Below, piece after piece: positions 42,692 through 51,231 of a stretch of 64,000 bases of DNA. The DNA lies in contig NZ_BSEV01000001.1 in assembly GCF_027922005.1 (NCBI RefSeq), forward strand, positions 211,638-275,637, written 5' to 3'. How positions within the stretch are numbered: position 1 is the first letter of the stretch; each line of letters starts with the position of its first letter. The notes beneath the pieces were generated by a model that saw nothing but the letters and a program-made list of their open reading frames with translations, made no database searches and had not been told where the DNA came from. The DNA is from Streptosporangium carneum (GTDB lineage: Bacteria > Actinomycetota > Actinomycetes > Streptosporangiales > Streptosporangiaceae). The translations under genes and the position numbers were made by a program.

Positions 42692-43067
42692 CGAGCTCTA
42701 TCTCTCCGACATCGTCAGGTCGGCAAGATCGATCGCGACCTTTCTCAAGGGTGTCGAAGAAGACCAGTGGCTGCGCGACGAGCAGCTGCAGTCGGCCGTG
42801 CAGTGGAAGATCATGAACATCGGCGAGGCCGCCAACGGTCTCAGTGAGGCCGCCAGAGCCAGACGCCCGGAGATCCCGTGGCGCGAGATCCGTGGCCTAC
42901 GGAACATCCTCGCGCACGCGTACTTCTCGGTGGATCTTGGCGCGGTCTGGAGAACTTCCAGAATCGACGTTCCGGTCATGGAAAGGCAGGCTCTGGACCT
43001 CCTCTGGCTGATCAACCCCGAGGTCGCGAAACAGTTGGAGACAGACGGCGGTTCGGCGGGTGGGTGA
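42663..43067 (+). CDS. hepT: HepT toxin (HEPN RNase)
   Basis: A 134-residue four-helix HEPN protein (DUF86). The RNase motif R80-N-I-L-A-H85-A-Y87 supplies the R-x4-H catalytic pair and the Tyr that MntA AMPylates. WKIMNIGEAANGLSEAARARRPEIPW is also characteristic. HepT dimers cleave RNA when not modified. It starts inside mntA and ends five bases before the convergent RNase HII gene. The C-terminal dozen residues (ETDGGSAGG) are extra and unstructured. Confidence 0.9.
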   Translation: MTPKSSTRRDELYLSDIVRSARSIATFLKGVEEDQWLRDEQLQSAVQWKIMNIGEAANGLSEAARARRPEIPWREIRGLRNILAHAYFSVDLGAVWRTSRIDVPVMERQALDLLWLINPEVAKQLETDGGSAGG

Positions 43068-43072
43068 GGGGT

Positions 43073-43741
43073 CTAGCCGAAGAGGTCGAGTTGGCCCTCG
43101 CCTGCCAGGGGGTTGCGGTGTCGCTTGAGGTGGCGCCAGCGGGGCAGGTCGTCGAGGTAGGACCACGACAGACGGTGGTGTTCCGTCGGGCCCAGGGCGG
43201 CCAGGGCCTTCTGGTGAACCGGGGAGGGATAGCCCGCGTTGTCGGCGAAGCCGTACTCCTCGAAGCCGAGCGAGGCCATGTGGGCGTCGCGGCGGACCTT
43301 GGCGATCACCGAGGCGGCGGCCACGCAGACGCAGGACAGGTCGCCCTTGATCTCGCACCGGACCGGCCACGGCGCTCCGAGGTAGTCGTGCTTGCCGTCG
43401 AGGATGACCACGTCCGGCCTGACCGGCAGCTCGGCCAGCGCCCGCCTCGCCGCCCTGCGCAGGGCCTCGGTCATGCCGAGCTCGTCGATCTCCTCGTGTG
43501 ACGCCTCGCCGTACCCGATGCCGACGGCCCACGCGGTGATCTCGTCGAACATGGCGGCGCGGCGGGCGGGGGTGAGCATCTTGGAGTCGGTCAGGCCCGC
43601 CGGCGGCTCGGACAGGTCCGTGACCACCGCGCACACCGCGACAGGACCGGCCCAGGCTCCCCTGCCGACCTCGTCGACTCCGGCGACGATCTTCGATCCG
43701 CCCGAGGAGAGCAACCGTTCGAGCGCGTATGAGGGAGGCAC
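43073..43741 (-). CDS. rnhB: Ribonuclease HII
   Basis: A 222-residue type 2 RNase H, which removes RNA from RNA-DNA hybrids and starts ribonucleotide excision. D23-E24-V-G-R-G is the signature, with further acids in VILDGKHD and [11 protein letters not shown]. The conserved [24 protein letters not shown] follows. It starts at GTG 43741. In many actinobacteria rnhB lies near signal peptidase and ribosomal genes; here it sits alone between a toxin pair and a LysR gene, suggesting rearrangement. Confidence 0.95.
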   Translation of the reverse strand: MPPSYALERLLSSGGSKIVAGVDEVGRGAWAGPVAVCAVVTDLSEPPAGLTDSKMLTPARRAAMFDEITAWAVGIGYGEASHEEIDELGMTEALRRAARRALAELPVRPDVVILDGKHDYLGAPWPVRCEIKGDLSCVCVAAASVIAKVRRDAHMASLGFEEYGFADNAGYPSPVHQKALAALGPTEHHRLSWSYLDDLPRWRHLKRHRNPLAGEGQLDLFG

Positions 43742-43750
43742 GGTCCGACG

Positions 43751-44686
43751 TTACCGGCCGGCGAGGCGGACGGGGTCGAGGTCGGCTGCGAGGAGGCGGG
43801 CGGCGACGTGCACGGCCCGCAGGGTGACGGAGACGGCGGGACGGTGGACGCCGGAGGCCCTGGCGACGGCGTGGACGTCACGGCCGACGGGCGCTCCGGG
43901 AAACTCCCGCACCACGATGCCGCGAACTCCCGCGGCCAGGGCCAGGGCGGGGACGGCCGCGATGCCGATGCCCTTGGCGACCAGGCTGAGGATGGTCCCC
44001 AGCCCCTCGAACTCCCACGGCACCGGCTGCGCGCCGCCGACCTCGGCCAGCAGGTGGTCGACGGCGAGCCTGGAGGGTTCGCCGTCCGGCGTCGCCATCC
44101 ACGGCTCGTCGCGCAGCTCGCGCAGGTCGACCGGCTCGTCCAGGGAGGCCAGGCGGTGCCTGCGCGGCACCACGAGCACCAGCGGGTCGTGCAGCAGCGG
44201 GAAGACCCGCATCGTCTCCGTCTCACGCACCCTGCCGTACCAGTCGTCGACCAGGGCGATGTCCGCCTCGCCCGAGCGGACCTCCCGCATCCCGCGTCCC
44301 GAGCGCTCCTGCCCCATCCGCAGGGTCAGCGCGCTGTGGCGGCGCAGCGACCTGGCCAGCGCGGGCGCGAAGGCCACGGCGGCGGTGGGGAACGCGGTGA
44401 CGGTGACCCGCCCCGAGAGGGTCCCCTCGTGGGCGGACAGGTCCGACTCCGCGGTCTCGACCATCGACAGGATGCGTTCGGCGTGCTCGACCAGGCGACG
44501 CCCCGCGTCGGTCAGCTCCGCGCTGCGGGCGGTCCGGTCGAGCAGCACCGCCCCCGCCTCCCGCTCGAGGGCGGCCAGTTGCTGCGACACCGCGGACGGG
44601 CTGTAACCGAGGGAGGAGGCGGTGGCGGCGATGCTTCCCCTGCGGGCGAACTCGCAGATCAACACCAGACGACGAAAATCAAGCAT
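43751..44686 (-). CDS. LysR-family transcriptional regulator
   Basis: A 311-residue regulator. The winged helix-turn-helix is at 1-60 (FARRGSIAATASSLGYSPSAVSQQLAALEREAGAVLLDRTAR), and the periplasmic-binding-like effector domain begins near residue 90 (LSGRVTVTAFPTAAVAFAP). It is divergent from an aminotransferase gene with 97 bases between them, the standard layout for a LysR regulator and its target. Confidence 0.93.
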   Translation of the reverse strand: MLDFRRLVLICEFARRGSIAATASSLGYSPSAVSQQLAALEREAGAVLLDRTARSAELTDAGRRLVEHAERILSMVETAESDLSAHEGTLSGRVTVTAFPTAAVAFAPALARSLRRHSALTLRMGQERSGRGMREVRSGEADIALVDDWYGRVRETETMRVFPLLHDPLVLVVPRRHRLASLDEPVDLRELRDEPWMATPDGEPSRLAVDHLLAEVGGAQPVPWEFEGLGTILSLVAKGIGIAAVPALALAAGVRGIVVREFPGAPVGRDVHAVARASGVHRPAVSVTLRAVHVAARLLAADLDPVRLAGR

Positions 44687-44752
44687 CGGACTTCCTTACG
44701 CCCACCCACACCAACCGCAGCTTGTTCCGATGCCTGCAGCCCATCACGCTTG

Positions 44753-44762
44753 GGAACGTTCC
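44753..44762. promoter_or_regulatory. Palindrome in the LysR/aminotransferase intergenic region
   Basis: GGAACGTTCC, a perfect 10-base palindrome, 22 bases upstream of the aminotransferase start. A candidate LysR or other regulator site. Confidence 0.35.
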
Positions 44763-44783
44763 GCAATGATCGAAGGGACATCC

Positions 44784-46064
44784 ATGAACGTGACGCTCTC
44801 CGCCACCCTGGCGGCGAACGAGGACATCGAACGAAGACGGCGCGCCGGTGAGCGGGTGTTGCATCTGGCCTTCGGCGAGGCGGGTCTGCCCGTTCATCCG
44901 GCGCTGCGCGAGCGGCTGGTGGCCGCATCGGAACACAACGGATACGGCCCGGTCGCCGGAGCCTTCGAGCTGCGCGAGGCCGCGGCCGGATACTGGCGAC
45001 GGCGCGGCCTGCCGACGGACCCCGAGCTGGTGGTCTGCGGTCCGGGCAGCAAACCCCTGCTGTACGGCCTGCTGCTGGCGGTCGGCGGCGACGTGGTGCT
45101 GCCGATGCCGAGCTGGGTCAGCTACGCCGCCCAGGCGGATCTGGTCGGGGCGCGCCCGCTGCTCGTCCCCGCGCCCCCCGGCGAGGGAGGGGTGCCCGAT
45201 CCCGAGCGCGTCGTCTCCTCGGTCCTGCACGCGCGGTCCAGGGGACGTGACGTCCGCTCGATGCTTCTCACCCTGCCGGACAACCCCACCGGCACGCTGG
45301 CCTCCGCGGGAACGATCGGCCGCCTCGTCGAGGTCGCGCGCGACCTCGACCTCACGATCATCTCCGACGAGATCTACCGCGACCTCCTGCACGACCCGGC
45401 GGGCGGTTTCCTCAGCCCCGCCGACCTGGCGCCGGAACGCACGGTGATCACCAGCGGGCTCAGCAAGAGCCTGGCTCTGGGCGGCTGGCGGATCGGCGTG
45501 GCCAGGCTTCCCTCCGTCGTGCTGCGCGACCGGCTGCTCGCGGTGGCCAGCGAGATCTGGTCCAGCCCGGCGGCCCCCGTCCAGCAGGCGGCGGCGTACG
45601 CCTACACCGAGCCCGCCGAGCTCGTCGAGCGGATCGACCGCAGCAGGCGGCTGCACGGCACGGTGGCGCGGGCGGTGTGCGACAGGCTCGTCCGGGCGGG
45701 CGCGCGGGTCGACGCCCCCCGAGGCGGTTTCTATCTCTACCCCGACTTCACGGGCCTGCCCTTCGCGACCTCCGCCGAGCTGGCGGCGAGCCTGCTCGAC
45801 GGGCACGGCGTCGGTGTGCTCCCCGGGCACGCCTTCGGCGACGACCCCAAGAACCTCAGGGTGCGGGTGGCGACCAGCCTGCTGTACGGCGAGACCGCCG
45901 AGCGGCGGCTGGCCGCGCTCGAAGCCGCCGACCCCCTCCAACTGCCCTGGATCAGAGCCTCTCTCGACCACCTGAGCGAGGCTCTGAACGGCCTGGGACA
46001 GGAGCGTCCCGCACCGGGCGGCAACAGGCATGCCACGGTCGTTCCCGCCCCGGTCACGGGGTGA
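44784..46064 (+). CDS. Class I/II PLP-dependent aminotransferase
   Basis: A 426-residue fold-type I enzyme. The PLP-binding lysine is K228 in TSGLSKSLALGGWRIG. PDNPTGT binds the cofactor ring, SDEIYRDLL supplies the Asp/Tyr pair, and RVRVATSLL contains the C-terminal carboxylate-binding Arg. It is related to aspartate/aromatic or alanine-type transaminases; substrate unknown. AAGGGA before ATG 44784 decides the start over ATG 44766. Probably controlled by the divergent LysR protein. Confidence 0.9.
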   Translation: MNVTLSATLAANEDIERRRRAGERVLHLAFGEAGLPVHPALRERLVAASEHNGYGPVAGAFELREAAAGYWRRRGLPTDPELVVCGPGSKPLLYGLLLAVGGDVVLPMPSWVSYAAQADLVGARPLLVPAPPGEGGVPDPERVVSSVLHARSRGRDVRSMLLTLPDNPTGTLASAGTIGRLVEVARDLDLTIISDEIYRDLLHDPAGGFLSPADLAPERTVITSGLSKSLALGGWRIGVARLPSVVLRDRLLAVASEIWSSPAAPVQQAAAYAYTEPAELVERIDRSRRLHGTVARAVCDRLVRAGARVDAPRGGFYLYPDFTGLPFATSAELAASLLDGHGVGVLPGHAFGDDPKNLRVRVATSLLYGETAERRLAALEAADPLQLPWIRASLDHLSEALNGLGQERPAPGGNRHATVVPAPVTG

Positions 46065-46250
46065 TCGTCAGGGGCGTCCCTTTGTGGAAACTTTACCTCG
46101 GCGTCGAGCGCGTCCGGGGTAGCATCTCCATGCTCTGACCTGGGGTTTTACACTCCATGCTGCAGGGCGCTAGGCACTTTCCTGGATGCTCACCAAGATG
46201 TCTCGTGTCATTTGGCACCAGGCATGCCCGTCAGCCCCCATCATGTGCTC

Positions 46251-46895
46251 ATGCCCGCTTTTGTCACCCTGTCCGGGCGCTCCGTGCGCCTGGAACCGCT
46301 CAGCCTCGCGGTGGTCGACGACCTCGTCGCCGCGGCGAGTGAGGACCGTTCTACTTACGCCTTCACTCGCGTCCCGCAAGGCCGGGAGGAGATGGTCTCC
46401 TATGTGGAGGCCACTCTGGCTGAGCAGGCGGAGGGCCGCACGATGCCCTTCGCCATCCGGTGGCTGCACACCGACCGCATCGTCGGTGCCACCCGTCTCA
46501 TGCACCTGGAGTACTGGCAGGGTCCCATGCCCTGGCCACCGGGCGCGCGTGGAGCGGTGGGCGAGGTCCCGTCCGTGGCGGACATCGGTTACACCTGGCT
46601 GGCCGCTTCGGCCCAGGGCACGGGTGTCAACCGGGAGAGCAAGTACCTGATGCTCTCGCTCGCCTTCGAGACCTGGCAGGTCCACCGCATCACGCTCAAG
46701 GCTGACGTGCGCAACGCACGCTCCCGGGCCGCCATCGAGGCCCTCGGCGCACACCTGGACGGTGTGCGACGGGCGGAGACCCGAGGCGCCGACGACACGG
46801 TCCGAGATACCGCCTACTACTCGATCCTGAGTTGCGAGTGGCCGGTCGTCCGAGAACGGCTCCACACGCGGCTCGGCCTGGTCGAGGCAGCGTAG
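46251..46895 (+). CDS. GNAT acetyltransferase, RimJ/RimL type
   Basis: A 214-residue Acetyltransf_3 protein. GRSVRLEPLSLAVVDDL opens the fold; the acetyl-CoA region is degenerate (AASAQGTGVNRESKYLML in place of R-G-x-G-x-A), and ADVRNARSRAAIEALGAHLDGVRR is the usual motif B. ATG 46251 is chosen since MPAFVTLSGRSV aligns with family starts; ATG 46212 is an alternative. Substrate unknown. A hairpin follows 39 bases after the stop. Confidence 0.83.
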   Translation: MPAFVTLSGRSVRLEPLSLAVVDDLVAAASEDRSTYAFTRVPQGREEMVSYVEATLAEQAEGRTMPFAIRWLHTDRIVGATRLMHLEYWQGPMPWPPGARGAVGEVPSVADIGYTWLAASAQGTGVNRESKYLMLSLAFETWQVHRITLKADVRNARSRAAIEALGAHLDGVRRAETRGADDTVRDTAYYSILSCEWPVVRERLHTRLGLVEAA

Positions 46896-46933
46896 AGGCG
46901 CCCTTCGTCACTTCGATGACTTCATGGAACAAA

Positions 46934-46961
46934 AGGCCCGCCCGGAGTTCCGAGCGGGCCT
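46934..46961. terminator. Bidirectional terminator hairpin
   Basis: AGGCCCGC/GCGGGCCT arms with a 12-base loop. On the minus strand the stem is followed by TTTTG, giving a canonical intrinsic terminator for the secreted-protein gene; it also lies just past the convergent GNAT gene. Confidence 0.8.
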
Positions 46962-46971
46962 GATGTTCGTC

Positions 46972-46997
46972 TCGCGACCGTTCACCGACGGTCGCGA
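46972..46997. repeat. Second hairpin in the same convergent region
   Basis: TCGCGACCG/CGGTCGCGA, perfect nine-base arms with an eight-base loop, between the terminator and the secreted-protein stop. It may act as a 3' stabilising stem. Confidence 0.6.
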
Positions 46998-47060
46998 CTT
47001 CGGTTTCGACATCTTTGTCGGTGTCAGCGTTTCTTCGGACTCCCCGATCGTCCGCGTCGG

Positions 47061-47555
47061 CTACTCGTCGTCGTCGCCGCCGTCGACCTCGTAGACGTAG
47101 TCCCACCTGCCGCAGTACTTCCGCGCATTGTGGTGGGCGTCCCAGTAGCAGGTCCGGACCTGGACGTTGTCGATGTCGTACCGCTGCAGGTGGAAGGCGC
47201 GGTAGCCGTTCGAGCCGCACTGCTTGTAGTCCTTGTAGGACTCGTCGCCGTTCTCGTTCTCGAACTTGATCTGGACGTAGCCGCACAGCCACTTCGGCGA
47301 GTACTTGTCGTAGAGCTTGCCCTGGATGTGGACCTCGCCGGGCTCGTCGTCCCACACGTGAACCCGCGCCTTGGCCCTGGAGCCGTCGTAGTACTTGGAG
47401 TAGTGGGTGCTCCACTCGTCATAGTCGGCGGAGGAGGAGACGGAGCTCGCGGTCGCGGTGGCGGCCGAGGCGGAGGAGGTCAGGCCCGGGACGCCGACCG
47501 CGAGGACGGCGGTCGCCGCGGCGAGACCCAGGAGGCTGCGGAACGTGCGGTTCAT
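47061..47555 (-). CDS. Small secreted protein, Cys-containing, unknown function
   Basis: A 164-residue exported protein with signal peptide 1-32 (LGLAAATAVLAVGVPGLTSSASA). The mature part of about 130 residues is rich in Tyr, Trp, Asp and Lys, with four cysteines that could form two disulfides (KWLCGYV, YKQCGSN, VRTCYWD, RKYCGRW) and an acidic end (DGGDDDE). The pattern resembles small secreted beta-sandwich proteins of streptomycetes. AGGGAG precedes ATG 47555. An unrecognised family. Confidence 0.75.
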   Translation of the reverse strand: MNRTFRSLLGLAAATAVLAVGVPGLTSSASAATATASSVSSSADYDEWSTHYSKYYDGSRAKARVHVWDDEPGEVHIQGKLYDKYSPKWLCGYVQIKFENENGDESYKDYKQCGSNGYRAFHLQRYDIDNVQVRTCYWDAHHNARKYCGRWDYVYEVDGGDDDE

Positions 47556-47675
47556 GGTGGTTCTCCCTGAGGGTGGGACTCCCTTTTCTTTCGCGGGAGT
47601 CATGGCTCATTGATAGAGCGCTCCACCTGCACCCCGCTTACAGCCTCTTTATCGACGCCTGCAGGCGGCTGACAC

Positions 47676-47713
47676 GCCGGGCATGGCCGCCCCCGTATGG
47701 GGCCATGCCCGGC
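47676..47713. repeat. Large hairpin between divergent genes
   Basis: Perfect 13-base arms (GCCGGGCATGGCC/GGCCATGCCCGGC) with an inner CCCC-GTAT-GGGG stem. It lies 120 bases upstream of the secreted-protein gene and 147 upstream of the SARP gene. A smaller repeat ACTCG-N6-CGAGT is at 47765-47780. Otherwise 47556-47859 has no gene. Confidence 0.75.
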
Positions 47714-47859
47714 CCTCCATAGCATCCTCGTTGTGGTTCAACGCCCGATTGACGATGAATCAACACTCGGGTTAACGAGTGGGCGGTTTCCTTTGGAGGA
47801 GGCATCGAAGGACCTATCATGCGGTCATAAAGCTTTCCTTTAGGGCGGAGATCGAGGAA

Positions 47860-50800
47860 ATGGCTGCTCACGGCAGCGAAGAGGGGCTGCGCTTCGCCTT
47901 GCTCGGCCCCGTCCAGGCTTGGCGCGACGGCGTCGAGCTCGATCTCGGCACCCCGCTGCAACGGTCCATCCTGACGATGCTGCTGTTGCGGGAGGGCAGG
48001 GCGGTGACCCCGGCCGAGATGATCGACGCGGTCTGGGGCGAGGACGCCCCGCCCCGCGCCCTCGGCGCGCTGCGCACCTACGTCTCGCGGCTACGGGCCG
48101 TGCTGGAGCCGGGCAGATCCCCTCGCACCCGCCCTGAGCTGCTCACCTCTGTCGGCAGGGGATACGCCCTGCGCCTGAACGACGCCTCCTTCGACCTGAC
48201 GCTGTTCGAACAGGGCGTGCAGGAGGCCGAGGCCGCCCGGCGCACGGGAGACGGCCACGGAGCCGCGGAGAGCCTGCGCGCGAGCCTGGCGCTGTGGGGC
48301 GGCGAGCCGCTGGCCGGGGCCGTCGGCCCCTACGCCGAACACCAGCGCGGCAGGCTCGTCGAGCGCAGGATGAGCGTGCTGGAGACGCTCATGGACCTGG
48401 ACCTCGAGCTGGGCAGGCACGCCGACGTCGTCTCCGAGCTGGTCGCGCTGACCGCCGACCACCCGCTGCGCGAGCGGCTGCACGCCCAGCTGATGCTCGC
48501 CTACTACCGCTGCGGGCGGCAGGCCGACGCGCTGGCGGTCTTCGCCGAGACCCGCACCGCGCTGGTCGACGAGCTCGGCATCGAGCCCGGCCCCGGCCTC
48601 ACCGCCCTGCACCAGCGCATCCTCAACGGCGATCCCGGCCTCACCGCCGCCACCGCCGCCACCGCCTCGCCGCCGCGGGTCCCCGCCGCCGCCCAGGAGC
48701 AGGCGGGAGAGGCAGAGGCCGCCGAGGGGGAGATCCCCGAGCTGCCCCGTCCCGCGCAGTTGCCCGCGGCCGTGAACGACTTCACGGGACGCCGCCAGAT
48801 CATCGCCAGGCTGCGGACCCTGCTGTCGGCCCACGCGGGCACGGACGGCGTTCCGGTGGCCGCCATCTCGGGCATCGGCGGCGTCGGCAAGACGGCGCTC
48901 GCGGTGCATCTCGCGCACACCATGCAGGACCTGTTCCCCGACGGTCAGCTCTACGCCGACCTGCGCGGCTACGGCGACGAGCCGACCGCCCCCGAGTCGG
49001 TGCTCGCGGCGTTCCTGCGCGGGCTCGGCCTGCCCCCGGACATCATCCCCGACGGCCTGGCCGAGCGGTCCGCGCTGTTCCGCTCGCTCCTGGCCGACCG
49101 GCGGATGCTGGTGCTGCTCGACAACGCCAGGGACGCCGCCCAGGTGGGCCACCTGCTGCCGGGCTCCGCGGGCTGCGCGGCGATCGTGACCAGCCGCCAC
49201 AAGCTCGCCGACCTGGCCTCGGCCAGGCTGGTCGACCTGGACGTCATGGAGCCCGACGAGGCGCTGAGCCTGTTCGGCACCGTCGCGGGCGCGGAACGGG
49301 TGGCCGCGGAACGCGCCGCCGCCATGGACGTGGTCGCCGCCTGCGGCTTCCTGCCGCTCGCCGTGCGGATCGTGGCGGCGCGGCTGGCCGCCAGGCCCTC
49401 GTGGACGGTCGCCTCGCTGGTGCCCAGGCTGGCCGACGAGCGCCGCCGCCTCGACGAGATGCGCGTGGGCAACCTCGCGGTCGAGGCGACCTTCGCCCTC
49501 GGCTACGGCCAGCTCGCCCCGGCGCAGGCACGGGCGTTCAGGCTGCTCTCCCTGCCCGACGGCCCCGACATCTCGACCGGGGCCGCCGCCGCGCTGCTCG
49601 CGCTGAACCCGATGGACACCGAGGACATCCTGGAGTCCCTGGTGGACGCCAGCCTGCTGGAGGCTCCGGCTCCCGGGCGCTACCGCTTCCACGACCTGCT
49701 CAGGCTCTTCGCCCGCCGTACCGCGGAGCGCGGGGCGGACTCCGAGGCGGGCGTCCCCGCGCTGCGGCGGCTGCTCGACTTCTACCTGGCGTGCGCGCGC
49801 TCGGCGCACCGGCTCGCCTACGAGGGCAGCATGGTCGCCGACCAGCTCTCGGTGACCGGTTCGGGTCACACGTTCGCCTCGGCGGACGAGGCCGTCGCCT
49901 GGCTGTCCGCCGAGGCCGAGTCGCTGTTCGCGGCCGTAGCCCAGACGGCCGCGCACTCCGCGGGCGTGCGGGGGGCGGAGGCGCTGCTGCCCGCCGCCGA
50001 CCTGCTGCTGGCCATGGAGCCGTTGCTGGAGTCGGGCAGCCACGCCCGCGAGTTCGAGCTGCGGACCAGGGAGATGCTCGCCGCGGCCCAGCGGCTCGGC
50101 GCGCCCTCCAGCGAGCTGCGCTGCCGCTACGTGCTGGGCAGGGTGCTGTTCGGCGCCAACCGCCTCACGGAGGCGCAGCGGGAGTTCCAGGCCTCGCTGA
50201 GCCTGGCCGTAGAAGGCGATCGCATCGTCAGCGGGGAGGCGCTCAACGCGCTGGCCGTGGTGGCCGGCCGCCAGCGCCGCCACCAGGAGGCGCTGGCCCT
50301 GTTCGACGCGGCCCGCAGGGCGTTCAGGGAGGTCGGCGCGCCGGGAGGCGAGGCGCTCACGCTCAGCTACTCGGCCAGGGACCACCTGTTCCTCGGCCAG
50401 GCCGAGGAGGCGATCGCCGCCGCCGAGCAGGGGCTGGCCATCTTCATCGAGATCGGTTCGAGTGCGGGGACCGCCCGCGCGCGCTACCACCTGGGGATGA
50501 TGCTGTCGCGGGTCGGGCGTCTCAACGAGGCGGTCCACCACCACGCCGAGTGCCTGGCCTTCTTCCGCGCCAGCAGGCAGCGGGTGTGGGAGCAGCGCGT
50601 CTGCTCGCGCCTGGCGGAGACGTTCATCACCGCGGGCCGGTTCGCCGACGCGACCCGTCACGCGGAACAGGCGCTGACGGTGAGCCGCGAGATCGGCCAC
50701 CCGTACGGCGAGGCCCTGTCGCTGTGGGTGCTAGGCAGAGCGCTCGCCGGGCAGGGCGACGCCCGGCGCAGCCGTGACTGCCTGCAGCGGGCCCACGACG

Positions 50801-50874
50801 TCTTCGACACGCTCGGCGCGCCCGAGGCCGCCGACCTGCGCGCCCTGCTCGATCGCGACCGCGTCGACAACTGA
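47860..50874 (+). CDS. AfsR/SARP-family transcriptional regulator
   Basis: A 1004-residue regulator. The OmpR-like DNA-binding domain is at about 10-100 (GTPLQRSILTMLLLREGRAVTPAEMIDAVW), then a bacterial transcriptional activation domain to about 260. An NB-ARC ATPase follows with Walker A GIGGVGKT near 338-345 and MLVLLDNARDAAQVGHLLPG, and C-terminal tetratricopeptide repeats run from about 700. Such proteins switch on secondary-metabolite or developmental genes. ATG 47860 follows GAGGAA. It stands alone, with no obvious biosynthetic partner beside it; the closest cluster is the lipid operon 19 kb away. Confidence 0.92.
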   Translation: MAAHGSEEGLRFALLGPVQAWRDGVELDLGTPLQRSILTMLLLREGRAVTPAEMIDAVWGEDAPPRALGALRTYVSRLRAVLEPGRSPRTRPELLTSVGRGYALRLNDASFDLTLFEQGVQEAEAARRTGDGHGAAESLRASLALWGGEPLAGAVGPYAEHQRGRLVERRMSVLETLMDLDLELGRHADVVSELVALTADHPLRERLHAQLMLAYYRCGRQADALAVFAETRTALVDELGIEPGPGLTALHQRILNGDPGLTAATAATASPPRVPAAAQEQAGEAEAAEGEIPELPRPAQLPAAVNDFTGRRQIIARLRTLLSAHAGTDGVPVAAISGIGGVGKTALAVHLAHTMQDLFPDGQLYADLRGYGDEPTAPESVLAAFLRGLGLPPDIIPDGLAERSALFRSLLADRRMLVLLDNARDAAQVGHLLPGSAGCAAIVTSRHKLADLASARLVDLDVMEPDEALSLFGTVAGAERVAAERAAAMDVVAACGFLPLAVRIVAARLAARPSWTVASLVPRLADERRRLDEMRVGNLAVEATFALGYGQLAPAQARAFRLLSLPDGPDISTGAAAALLALNPMDTEDILESLVDASLLEAPAPGRYRFHDLLRLFARRTAERGADSEAGVPALRRLLDFYLACARSAHRLAYEGSMVADQLSVTGSGHTFASADEAVAWLSAEAESLFAAVAQTAAHSAGVRGAEALLPAADLLLAMEPLLESGSHAREFELRTREMLAAAQRLGAPSSELRCRYVLGRVLFGANRLTEAQREFQASLSLAVEGDRIVSGEALNALAVVAGRQRRHQEALALFDAARRAFREVGAPGGEALTLSYSARDHLFLGQAEEAIAAAEQGLAIFIEIGSSAGTARARYHLGMMLSRVGRLNEAVHHHAECLAFFRASRQRVWEQRVCSRLAETFITAGRFADATRHAEQALTVSREIGHPYGEALSLWVLGRALAGQGDARRSRDCLQRAHDVFDTLGAPEAADLRALLDRDRVDN

Positions 50875-51199
50875 TCCGTATCCGTCGTACAGGTCGTACA
50901 GGTCGTCGTCGAGACGTGTCATCCAGAAATGGTTGATCACTGGTATTCCCGTCGTCTGGAACCTTGGATGTCGGACGCGGGGGTGTCCGGCCGGCCGTCG
51001 GGCCGCCGGGGACGCGTAGGGGGCCCGGTTATCCGGTGCGTCGCCCGTCGGCCTGCCGCCTCACTGTGACGACCGGCCGGACCCGGCACGACCCCTTACC
51101 CCCCGGGCTCGTGCCGTGCCCACGACCAGAGCTTCCCGCCCGGCGCTCAACATCGGATCAACAACCGATCGGTGGCGATATCCAGAGATATGCACAGCC

Positions 51200-51231
51200 T
51201 GTGGATAATCACCCTGTGGATATGTGGAAAA
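51200..51231 (-). other. Cluster of DnaA-box-like nonamers
   Basis: TTATCCACA (51200-51208, exact consensus, minus strand), ATATCCACA (51215-51223) and TTTTCCACA (51223-51231) are spaced 8-15 bases, overlapping the last codons of the methyltransferase gene. The preceding gap 50875-51199 has no gene or other feature I can recognise. Confidence 0.5.

Noticed and set aside
47749..47777. Promoter TTGACG-N17-TTAACG before the SARP gene
   Set aside because: The -10 match is poor and the start site is not supported by any other feature.
48091..50700. Long minus-strand open frame opposite the SARP regulator
   Set aside because: Same shadow composition; the sense strand encodes intact OmpR, NB-ARC and TPR domains.
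51200..51231. Replication origin
   Set aside because: Only three boxes and no dnaA, dnaN or AT-rich unwinding region nearby.
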